Positions 1 to 5,653 of a DNA stretch of 5,653 nt are shown piece after piece (positions within the stretch are counted from its first letter, which is position 1; each line of letters starts with the position of its first letter). The notes under the pieces are model-generated. The model had not been told where the DNA came from and made no database searches. It saw only the letters and a program-made list of their open reading frames with translations. This DNA comes from Micrococcales bacterium UBA2465 (GTDB lineage: Bacteria; Actinomycetota; Actinomycetes; Actinomycetales; Microbacteriaceae). A program made the position numbers and the translations under genes. Location: contig DDPP01000048.1 in NCBI GenBank assembly GCA_002342255.1, positions 1 to 5,653 on the forward strand, written 5' to 3'.

Positions 1-743
1 ATAATCTCCCCTGCAATCTCCACGACGATACCGCCGATAATTGCTGGGTCAACTAAAACATTTAACTTAATCGGTTGCCCGTAAGTTTTAGCTAGGTTGC
101 CCACTAGCTGCTTCTCTTGGTCAGCAGAGATTGCTGAAGCCACGGTCACATTGGCAACCAGCGATTCACCAAAGGCAGCAACCTGCTTGGTGAACTGGTC
201 AAGAACAGTGCCAACTTTTCGGCCACGAGCACCAGCTACTGCCTGAACAATGAGAGCTTTGGTTGCAAGCTTTACTTTGTTTCCAACCAGAGTTTCGACC
301 AAAGCTAGTTTTGCTTCACGCGGAGCACTCTTGCTGCTTAGCGCGAATTGCAATTCACGGTCTGATGAAACAATCTGGCTAAATGCGAAAAGTTCGGCTA
401 GAACATCATCGAGTTCCGAGCTACTGCTTGCAGCGGCTGCGTGAACACCAAGCTGTTCGAGCCCGACGACCAGGTCGATCCCTCTAGAAAAACGTTTTCC
501 AGAGAAAGTCTTCAAAAACTCGACGGCTTCTTTGCTTACCTTTCCAGCAAAGACGCGCTCAATTAGCGAAGACTTTGCTGAACTCTCGGTGGAAGGATCC
601 GAGAGCATGCCGCGCAGCTGGGCATTACCAGCAATTGCATCAGCGATAGTGAAAAGGTCTTTAGCAAAACTTAGACCAGAAGCCAGATAGCCAGAAATTT
701 CTGACTTGGCTTGGGCTATTGCCTGACGAGTTGAAGAAGCCAT
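1..743 (-). CDS. atpH: ATP synthase F1 delta subunit (partial, C-terminus beyond left edge)
   Basis: Reading the minus strand from the ATG at 743 gives an uninterrupted frame of 247 codons that leaves the window before any stop. It begins MASSTRQAIAQAKSEISGYL. Delta sits on top of the F1 head and ties it to the b-subunit peripheral stalk. The helical N-terminal half, with a pattern of SLIERVFAGKVS, FLKTFSGKRFS and LVVGLEQLG, is typical of the OSCP/delta fold. The last visible residues (VDPAIIGGIVVEIAGEI) are the conserved C-terminal glycine-rich strand of the family, so probably only a short tail of one to three dozen residues is missing. Its start overlaps the atpF stop by one base (TAATG), and the nearest SD-like AAAGGA is about 15 bases away, which points to translation by coupling to atpF. 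It is a stand-alone delta, unlike the b-delta fusion known in mycobacteria. Confidence 0.95.
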   Translation of the reverse strand, partial: MASSTRQAIAQAKSEISGYLASGLSFAKDLFTIADAIAGNAQLRGMLSDPSTESSAKSSLIERVFAGKVSKEAVEFLKTFSGKRFSRGIDLVVGLEQLGVHAAAASSSSELDDVLAELFAFSQIVSSDRELQFALSSKSAPREAKLALVETLVGNKVKLATKALIVQAVAGARGRKVGTVLDQFTKQVAAFGESLVANVTVASAISADQEKQLVGNLAKTYGQPIKLNVLVDPAIIGGIVVEIAGEI

Positions 744-1291
744 TAGTTTTTCGATCCATCCTTTTCAAGCTGGTTCAAGAAACTGTCGACTATGGTGGCC
801 GAATTCTTGTCATCCTTTAGGTTCTGTTGAACTACCGCACCGGCAAGTTCAACTGCTAATACACCAACTTCTGCTCGAAGCGCTCTTACTGCGGCGTCTC
901 TTGCTTCATCGATCTGCTTTTGAGCAGTTTCTAGTCGCGCCGCTGCATCTGCATTGGCTTTCTCAACTATTTCTGCACCAGCTGCTGCTGCTTCTGCACG
1001 AGCTTTGTTGATAATCTCTGCACGTTCAGCAATTGCCTTAGCCTGTTCGGCTTCGATGTTTGCTGTTTTAGAAGCTGCTTCAGCCTGAGCTTTCTCCGCT
1101 GCAGCCAGACGCCCTTCAATGGCCTCTGTCCTAGCATCGATGTTCTTTTTGAAGTTAGGTAAAACTCTGAACCAAAAGAAGACCAACAGAATTGCAAAAA
1201 CAACAGCAGACCAGAAAAGGTCAGCCGTTGAAGGCAACAAGATGTTCATGGACTCTCCCGAGCGCATGAATCCTTGGATTCCTGTAGTCAT
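743..1291 (-). CDS. atpF: ATP synthase Fo subunit b
   Basis: This 182-residue frame has the classic b-subunit plan. A short N-terminus is followed by one membrane helix at about residues 25-44 (LFWSAVVFAILLVFFWF). A long charged, alanine-rich coiled coil then runs from about residue 50 to 160 (DARTEAIEGRLAAAEKAQAE onward), and the tail is polar. Two such chains form the peripheral stalk that holds F1 against the turning rotor. The chosen ATG at 1291 has AAGGA (1304-1300) 8 bases upstream, overlapping the atpE stop codon. In-frame ATGs at 1267 (residue 9) and 1249 (residue 15) also follow purine-rich stretches, and the one at 1249 would give MNILLPSTADLF, a length closer to many homologues. 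The true N-terminus is therefore uncertain by up to 14 residues, although the gene identity is not. It lies 11 bases after atpE and overlaps atpH by one base. Confidence 0.96.
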   Translation of the reverse strand: MTTGIQGFMRSGESMNILLPSTADLFWSAVVFAILLVFFWFRVLPNFKKNIDARTEAIEGRLAAAEKAQAEAASKTANIEAEQAKAIAERAEIINKARAEAAAAGAEIVEKANADAAARLETAQKQIDEARDAAVRALRAEVGVLAVELAGAVVQQNLKDDKNSATIVDSFLNQLEKDGSKN

Positions 1292-1302
1292 TTAAAGATT
1301 CC

Positions 1303-1608
<306 letters not shown>

Positions 1609-2439
1609 TTAGTGTTCATCCGCTAGGGCTAACTGAATGTAAACAGTAGTTAGCAGAGTGAATACATAAGCTTGCAAGAATGCCACCAACATCTCAAAGA
1701 GCGTGAAGACAAACCCAAAAGTGAATGTTCCAAGACCCATGGCTTTGAAGAAACCATCGGCGTTGAAGAAGAAATACTGCGTTGCGCTGAAACAAAGCAC
1801 TAGTAGCAGGTGTCCAGCGATCATGTTCATCATCAAACGAAGCGCCAAAGTAACCGGTCTAAGGATAAATGTTGAAAGCAATTCGATTGGGGTTACCAAG
1901 ATGTAAAAAGCAGCTGGCACTCCGGTTGGGAAAAGTGAACTCTTGAAAAAGCCCATGCCATGCTTTTTGATACCTGCATAAATGAAAGTTACATAAGCGG
2001 CCAAAGCTAGAAGTAACGGTAAACCAATAACCGAAGTTCCTGCAATGTTTAAGCCTGGAACGATACCGGTTATGTTCATGCCAAGAACTATGAAGAAAAT
2101 GGTAGTCAATAGTGGGAGGAAACGATCTCCGTCTTTTTCACCAAGTTGCTCATGGGCAATGGATTTTCTAACAAAGTTCAACGCAATCTCGCCAAACATC
2201 TGAAAGCGAGTTGGCACATATTGCTCAGTAGCGGTAGCACGTTTGAAAGCGCTGGACCATAGGCTAAACAAAACCAAAAGGATGGTCATTACCAAAATGC
2301 GAATCAACATGATGCGGTTTAGTTCAATTGGAGTTCCAGCAAAAAGAACTACTTCTGGGAAAAATTCGCCGATGCTAGGTGGCTCAAACTGCCCAGAGCC
2401 CTCGGCAACTGGCCGGACTACTGCGTTGAGAAACGACAT
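1609..2439 (-). CDS. atpB: ATP synthase Fo subunit a
   Basis: This 276-residue polytopic membrane protein forms the two half-channels for protons beside the c-ring. After a soluble N-terminus holding the actinobacterial-looking PPSIGEFFPEVVLF, hydrophobic helices lie at about residues 44-62, 107-127, 137-157, 175-192, 205-226 and 235-270. The essential stator arginine is Arg201 in TLALRLMMNMIAGH, with Asn205. Gln256 in FLQAYVF matches the conserved glutamine of the last helix. His210 and Glu249 appear to occupy the positions of E. coli Glu219 and His245, a known reciprocal exchange in the family. Length and motifs are normal and the frame is intact. The ATG at 2439 has no Shine-Dalgarno at usable distance, whereas a good one precedes an in-frame CTG five codons upstream (2454), so the N-terminus may be slightly longer. 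It is first of the ATP synthase genes, behind a 158-base gap. Confidence 0.96.
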   Translation of the reverse strand: MSFLNAVVRPVAEGSGQFEPPSIGEFFPEVVLFAGTPIELNRIMLIRILVMTILLVLFSLWSSAFKRATATEQYVPTRFQMFGEIALNFVRKSIAHEQLGEKDGDRFLPLLTTIFFIVLGMNITGIVPGLNIAGTSVIGLPLLLALAAYVTFIYAGIKKHGMGFFKSSLFPTGVPAAFYILVTPIELLSTFILRPVTLALRLMMNMIAGHLLLVLCFSATQYFFFNADGFFKAMGLGTFTFGFVFTLFEMLVAFLQAYVFTLLTTVYIQLALADEH

Positions 2440-2460
2440 CGTTTGAACTAACAGCTTGGT

Positions 2461-2464
2461 CTCC
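2461..2464 (-). promoter_or_regulatory. Shine-Dalgarno GGAG placed for a CTG start of atpB
   Basis: CAGGAG ends 21 bases before the ATG at 2439, too far for normal initiation, but 6 bases before CTG at 2454-2452. That CTG is in frame with atpB and would add five residues. This is a sequence observation; use of CTG as a start is rare and unproven here. Confidence 0.35.
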
Positions 2465-2541
2465 TGTTTCGGGGCATGCCTTTTCGGGCCTTGCGGCGAT
2501 TTACAGTGCTTTTCGCTGCCTCTGGTGCAAGCGATGGCTCA

Positions 2542-2550
2542 ATGTTATCA
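2542..2550 (-). promoter_or_regulatory. Possible extended -10 promoter element for atpB
   Basis: TGATAACAT resembles an extended -10 (TG, one base, then a hexamer matching TATAAT at 4 of 6 positions). It lies about 100 bases before atpB, in the gap's upstream half. No convincing -35 is present: TTGCTT at 2566-2561 is only 13 bases away. This is a weak prediction. Confidence 0.2.
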
Positions 2551-2597
2551 GGTTGAAATGAAGCAAAATCCCGCTAAGCCAGGAATTTTCTGGAAAA

Positions 2598-3017
2598 CTA
2601 GGGAAGTTTTACGCCTGGGGAAATCTTTGCCTTAGAAACGATCCAAGTGTCTAAAGCCAGACCCAAAAGCACTGAAGCCACCACCGTAAAAAAGACAACT
2701 GGCCTAGCTTCCCTGGTCAGCCAATCGGCTTGATTGAGAAGGCTGAACAAAACCAGAAAGAGCACTACCTTAATTAGCCAACCCCCTAGTACCAACCCCA
2801 AGAAAACTCCCAAACCTTTGTCAGATCCAAACCAAACACTTACCACGGTCACTGCGGTGAAGGCAAAAGCCGCTCCAGAGCCACAAAGAGCGGCATAAAG
2901 ACCAGCTTGACCGGCGACTAGATAACCGATAACTGAGCCCAGAACTCCGACCACTAAAACAAGCAGAAAACCAAGGCGGAGGATCCGACGAAAAACACTT
3001 TTGGCATCATCAAACAT
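2598..3017 (-). CDS. AtpI-like small four-helix membrane protein
   Basis: A 139-residue protein with a short charged N-terminus (MFDDAKSVFRRILR) and four hydrophobic helices at about residues 16-35, 41-63, 69-94 and 106-127. A basic tail ends SKAKISPGVKLP. No catalytic motif is visible. Its place directly before atpB, its size and its four-helix topology match the AtpI/UncI-like proteins found at the head of atp operons, and M. tuberculosis has a conserved membrane protein (Rv1303) in the same slot. Family AtpI proteins have been linked to c-ring assembly, so a helper role for Fo is inference from position. The ATG at 3017 lies inside the end of wecA (8-base overlap), with AAGG about 9 bases upstream, so it is probably translated together with wecA. 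Helix 3 has a buried lysine in GGWLIKVVLF that could matter for function. Confidence 0.8.
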   Translation of the reverse strand: MFDDAKSVFRRILRLGFLLVLVVGVLGSVIGYLVAGQAGLYAALCGSGAAFAFTAVTVVSVWFGSDKGLGVFLGLVLGGWLIKVVLFLVLFSLLNQADWLTREARPVVFFTVVASVLLGLALDTWIVSKAKISPGVKLP

Positions 3018-4128
3018 TTGCTTTGACCTTCCGATTACGAACTTTAGTGAGCGCCGGCCAGATTGTGTAAAGGAGAGAAAGACTAATCGACGACACTGAA
3101 AAGACTATGACCCAGCCAAAATCAGTCAAGAACAACAGTAAGCAACTGACTGAAACCGAGGCACTCCAAAAATAGAACACTAAAACTGAACCTAGGTGGC
3201 TGTGGCCAAAATCCTGAAGTCGGTGATGTAGATGAAGTTTGTCGGCAGAGAAAGGAGATTTACCGGCAGCCAGTCTTCGAGCAACCGCCAGCGCAAAATC
3301 AAGTAATGGCAGAACCAAGATAGAAATTGGAAGAATCAAAGGCAAAACTGCTGGCACTAAATCATCCCGGTTCAGTGAGGCTGGATCAATCTGACCGGTG
3401 ACAGTTAATGCAGAGGTGGTCATTAGCAAACCAAGCAGCAGCGCTCCGCCATCGCCCATAAATATTTTTGCCCTGTGCCAGTTATGCGGCAAAAAGCCAA
3501 TACACATGCCGATTACGATTGCCGAAAGCATGGTAGCTAAGTTGAAGTAGTTGGTTGGTGAAACTTGCTGAGCCAGTAAATATGAATAGATAAAAAAGAC
3601 TACGGTTCCGATTAAAACTACTCCACCAACTAAACCGTCCAACCCGTCAATAAAGTTCACCGCATTCATGACTAAAACCGCCAGGAATACAGTCACCACA
3701 AAGGAAACTCCAAAAGAGCCTACGGTTATTCCAAATATCGGTAGCGAAACTAGTTGAACACCATTCCAAGCTAAAACACCAGCCGCAATAAATTGACCGG
3801 CAAGTTTTATGGTCCAGTCCAAATCATAGATGTCATCTAGAAAACCAATAATCATGATGATCAAGGCTGCAACTGAGATAACAATTATTGGTGAAGGATC
3901 ACTAAATACAACATCAAACCAACCAATTGGAGCTGCAATCGCCAGCGAAACCACAAAACCCATGAACATCGCCACTCCACCTATTCGTGGAGTTGGCTTC
4001 TCATGGGTATCTCTGGCTCTAATGGACTTAGGAAAAATGTTGTATTTAACAGCAAGTTTTCTGACCAAGAAAGTTGCTAAATAGGTCACCACACCGGCAA
4101 CCGCCATTAGCAATAAATAGGCTCTCAC
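3010..4128 (-). CDS. wecA: Polyprenyl-phosphate N-acetylglucosaminyl-1-phosphate transferase (WecA/Rfe, MraY superfamily)
   Basis: A 372-residue integral membrane enzyme with about ten or eleven helices. The family moves a sugar-1-phosphate from a UDP-sugar to decaprenyl or undecaprenyl phosphate on the cytoplasmic face, the first step of a lipid-linked cell-envelope glycan; in mycobacteria this begins the arabinogalactan linker. Visible signatures, in order, are DTHEKPTPRIGG (residues 40-51), the Mg-binding GFLDDIYDLD (Asp98, Asp99), MNAVNFIDGLDGLVGG (Asn155, Asn158, Asp161, Asp164), KIFMGDGGALLLG (Asp226), and the histidine motif KLHLHHRL (residues 297-304). The HxHH motif and overall pattern favour the WecA/TagO branch over MraY proper; the exact sugar cannot be read from sequence. 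The start is GTG at 4128, within a 4-base GTGA overlap with the tsaC stop. GAGG lies about 10 bases upstream. The 3' end overlaps the AtpI-like gene, so the two are likely co-expressed. Confidence 0.92.
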   Translation of the reverse strand: MRAYLLLMAVAGVVTYLATFLVRKLAVKYNIFPKSIRARDTHEKPTPRIGGVAMFMGFVVSLAIAAPIGWFDVVFSDPSPIIVISVAALIIMIIGFLDDIYDLDWTIKLAGQFIAAGVLAWNGVQLVSLPIFGITVGSFGVSFVVTVFLAVLVMNAVNFIDGLDGLVGGVVLIGTVVFFIYSYLLAQQVSPTNYFNLATMLSAIVIGMCIGFLPHNWHRAKIFMGDGGALLLGLLMTTSALTVTGQIDPASLNRDDLVPAVLPLILPISILVLPLLDFALAVARRLAAGKSPFSADKLHLHHRLQDFGHSHLGSVLVFYFWSASVSVSCLLLFLTDFGWVIVFSVSSISLSLLYTIWPALTKVRNRKVKANV

Positions 4129-4820
4129 TGGTTATTTGCCTCAAGTAGGTCACCGATAACCGAACGAATCTTCGCTTCGCTAAGAGCACCACGACGAATG
4201 ACTTTTACAGTTCCAGAACCTGAATGATTGCCCGCCTCGTCGTAGCTGTCTACCAAATTCGTCATGTCTAAAATCGTTGAGGCCTCGCCCTTTGGAGAGT
4301 TTCCGGCATCCAAATAAACCGAAACAGATTCACCTAAATAATCAAAAGCCTGTTGGCAAGTTGTTGCTGCTGGTTGACCAGTCAGATTTGCACTCGAAAC
4401 AGCCAGCGGCCCTGTCTCTTCTATAAGCGCTAGAGCTATTTTGTGATCTGGGACTCTAAGTGCAACAGTTCCTCTGGTTTCGCCCAAGTCCCAATCAAGC
4501 GATGGATGCGCTTTGAAAATCATGGTCAGTGGCCCTGGCCAAAAAGTTTCGGCAAGATTTAGAGCAGCCTCAGGAAAAATTTCAACAAGAGCTCTTGCCT
4601 GTTGAATTCCAGAAACTAAAACAGGTGGCGGAGATTGACGTCCCCTGCCCTTGGCGTCTAATAATGCTTGAACTGCTTCCGGAGAGAAGGCGTTGGCTGC
4701 GATGCCATAGACGGTGTCTGTTGGAATAACCGCTAAATCGGTTCGACCTAGCGAGGCTTTAGCAAGACGTAGTCCAGTGAGCAAATCTGCATCTGCAGAA
4801 CAATCGAAAATCTTTTGCAT
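4125..4820 (-). CDS. tsaC: L-threonylcarbamoyladenylate synthase (YrdC/TsaC/Sua5 family)
   Basis: A 231-residue cytoplasmic protein of the YrdC fold. The family makes threonylcarbamoyl-AMP from threonine, bicarbonate and ATP, the first step of the t6A37 modification of ANN-decoding tRNAs. Sequence marks are AVIPTDTVYGIAANAF (residues 30-45), the basic KGRGRQSPPPVLVSG loop (57-71), ETFWPGPLTMIF (91-102), VALRVPDHK (118-126), and PLAVSSANLTGQPAATT (138-154), which lines the nucleotide pocket. The C-terminus (TVKVIRRGALS) is the usual last strand of the domain. At this length it is a short TsaC/YwlC-type protein without the extra C-terminal domain of long Sua5. The ATG at 4820 has GGGAG about 5 bases upstream and lies 14 bases after prmC. 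It is placed between prmC and wecA, as in M. tuberculosis Rv1301. Confidence 0.94.
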   Translation of the reverse strand: MQKIFDCSADADLLTGLRLAKASLGRTDLAVIPTDTVYGIAANAFSPEAVQALLDAKGRGRQSPPPVLVSGIQQARALVEIFPEAALNLAETFWPGPLTMIFKAHPSLDWDLGETRGTVALRVPDHKIALALIEETGPLAVSSANLTGQPAATTCQQAFDYLGESVSVYLDAGNSPKGEASTILDMTNLVDSYDEAGNHSGSGTVKVIRRGALSEAKIRSVIGDLLEANNQ

Positions 4821-4834
4821 TCCAGCTCCCGTCC

Positions 4835-5653
4835 TTATCTAATTGCACTAACCAGTCGATCTCGACCGGCCAAATCCTGATGAGTTTTTACCTCATGCCA
4901 TCCTGTAGCCAATAGTATTGCCCGAACCGCTTCGCCCTGCATATCAGCATGCTCAATAAACAAACTTCCACCAGGCTTCAATAATCTTTTTGCAGTTAGT
5001 TCAACATTTCTAACGATATCAAGTCCGTCAGCCCCCCCATAAAGGGCAAGCTTTGGGTCATGCAGCTGAACTTCTGGATAAATAGGAATCATCTCGTCTG
5101 GGATGTATGGCGGATTTGAAATTACAACATCAACCAGGCCGTTGAGATCTGGGAAAGCAGCCGAAAGGTCACCTTGTCGCAAATCAGCATTTGCAGCATA
5201 CTTTTGGAAGTTTCGCTTGGTGTATTCAAGAGCCTGTTCACTAAGTTCAACGGCATGTATTTCCGCAGTTGGGAACTCAACCGCAACAGAGAGGGCAATT
5301 GCACCAGAGCCAGTAGCGAGGTCGACAACAACAGGAGTGTCAAAGTCCAAGCTCGCTAAAAATTCCAAAGCCTTACCGACAATAACTTCAGTTTCGAACC
5401 TTGGAACAAAAACGCCGGGGCCAACTGCTAACTCAATTTTTCTAAAGGCGGCCGTTCCAGTTAGATGCTGCAGTGGAAAGCGATCTGCTCTTTTAACTAA
5501 CAGTTCTTCAAAGATTCTCAATTTGTCAGATTCGATGCTGGCGTCCATGAAGATCATGCTGGTCAACTCACCACGACTCACATCAAGAACATGAGCTAAC
5601 AGGATTTCTGCATCGGCTTGGTGTGATTCAATTCCTACTTCGGCAAATCTTTG
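4835..5653 (-). CDS. prmC: Release factor glutamine N5-methyltransferase PrmC/HemK (partial, N-terminus beyond right edge)
   Basis: The open frame enters from the right edge and gives 272 visible residues beginning QRFAEVGIESHQADAEILLA. This is the helical N-terminal substrate-binding domain of PrmC, so the GTG at 5581 (within LDVSRGELT) is not the start. Only about 10-20 residues should be missing. PrmC methylates the glutamine of the GGQ motif in RF1 and RF2 using S-adenosylmethionine. Motifs, numbered from the window edge, are VPRFETE (about 83-89), SAM-binding VVDLATGSGAIAL (about 109-121), acidic AVELSEQAL (about 134-142), the catalytic NPPYIP (about 180-185) that holds the glutamine, and DLAGRDRL near the end. 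Neighbouring prfA would be expected just upstream, outside the window. A run of seven G on the coding strand (plus-strand C at 5032-5038) encodes part of LYGGADG. Confidence 0.95.
   Translation of the reverse strand, partial: QRFAEVGIESHQADAEILLAHVLDVSRGELTSMIFMDASIESDKLRIFEELLVKRADRFPLQHLTGTAAFRKIELAVGPGVFVPRFETEVIVGKALEFLASLDFDTPVVVDLATGSGAIALSVAVEFPTAEIHAVELSEQALEYTKRNFQKYAANADLRQGDLSAAFPDLNGLVDVVISNPPYIPDEMIPIYPEVQLHDPKLALYGGADGLDIVRNVELTAKRLLKPGGSLFIEHADMQGEAVRAILLATGWHEVKTHQDLAGRDRLVSAIR

Larger units (their letters stand above)
2440..2597 (-). other. Intergenic leader of the ATP synthase genes
   Basis: This 158-base stretch between the AtpI-like stop and atpB is the only sizeable non-coding gap in the window, in a block where other gaps are 48 bases or less. 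Its atpB-proximal half holds three CGAAA-containing repeats (starting at 2515, 2486 and 2471), two of them CCCGAAA 15 bases apart. Between those two is the perfect 8-base palindrome GGCATGCC (2480-2473). A strong GGAG at 2464-2461 and the word GTTAGTTCAAA (2452-2442) follow. I could not fold it into a convincing known riboswitch or RNA motif. It is a plausible 5' untranslated leader for the atp genes. Confidence 0.5.

Noticed and set aside
250..444. A 64-codon plus-strand frame opposite atpH
   Set aside because: It is antisense to the intact delta-subunit frame, low in complexity (Ser/Ala-rich) and has no supporting motif.
967..1203. A 78-codon minus-strand frame inside atpF
   Set aside because: Its Gln/Leu/Lys-rich translation is the frame-shifted reading of the alanine-rich coiled coil of atpF, so it is a shadow.
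743..1291. Possible b-delta fusion as in mycobacteria
   Set aside because: A TAA stop ends atpF and overlaps a separate ATG for atpH; the two frames differ, so the subunits are separate proteins.
2579..2593. Inverted repeat CCAGGAATTTTCTGG just after the AtpI-like gene, considered as a terminator
   Set aside because: The continuous stem is only four pairs before a mismatch and no T-run follows on the minus strand, so it is unlikely to end transcription.
4835..5581. prmC beginning at the GTG at 5581
   Set aside because: The frame stays open to the window edge and the extra 24 codons encode the expected PrmC N-terminal helices (ending AEILLAHVLD), so the gene is edge-truncated and does not start there.
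5103..5594. A 163-codon plus-strand open frame opposite prmC
   Set aside because: It lies wholly antisense to a gene with clear PrmC motifs. Its translation is Ser/Thr/Lys-rich without recognisable domain features and fits a shadow frame of coding DNA.

Overview
This window looks like a conserved housekeeping segment from an actinobacterium. All genes lie on the minus strand, so transcription runs from high to low coordinates. The gene order (prmC, a YrdC/TsaC-type gene, wecA, a small four-helix membrane protein, atpB, atpE, atpF, atpH) matches, from memory, the Mycobacterium tuberculosis Rv1300-Rv1307 block. The c-subunit sequence, an unfused delta subunit and mid-40s % GC in the few lines I counted suggest a streamlined, lower-GC member of the Microbacteriaceae or Micrococcales, such as an aquatic 'Luna'-type lineage. 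That placement is inference and no database was searched.

Layout in transcription order: prmC (release-factor glutamine methyltransferase) enters at the right edge without its first residues. After 14 bases comes tsaC (tRNA threonylcarbamoyl-AMP synthase), which overlaps wecA (polyprenyl-phosphate GlcNAc-1-phosphate transferase) by 4 bases. wecA overlaps an AtpI-like membrane protein by 8 bases. A 158-base gap follows, the longest non-coding stretch here and the likely leader, perhaps with a promoter, of the ATP synthase genes. Then come atpB (a), atpE (c), atpF (b) and atpH (delta). The atpH gene runs off the left edge, where atpA would normally follow.

The upstream four genes combine translation termination and tRNA modification enzymes, the first step of a lipid-linked cell-wall glycan, and a presumed helper for the ATP synthase membrane sector. 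The downstream four encode the membrane rotor and stator plus the delta stalk subunit of a proton-type F1Fo ATP synthase. I see no mobile element, CRISPR array, RNA gene or defence system, and I do not think the window holds an undescribed system. The points that merit a second look are small: the atpB leader and its start codon, a shared 11-base word ahead of atpB and atpE, a hairpin with a duplicated arm between those two genes, and the uncharacterised AtpI-like protein.
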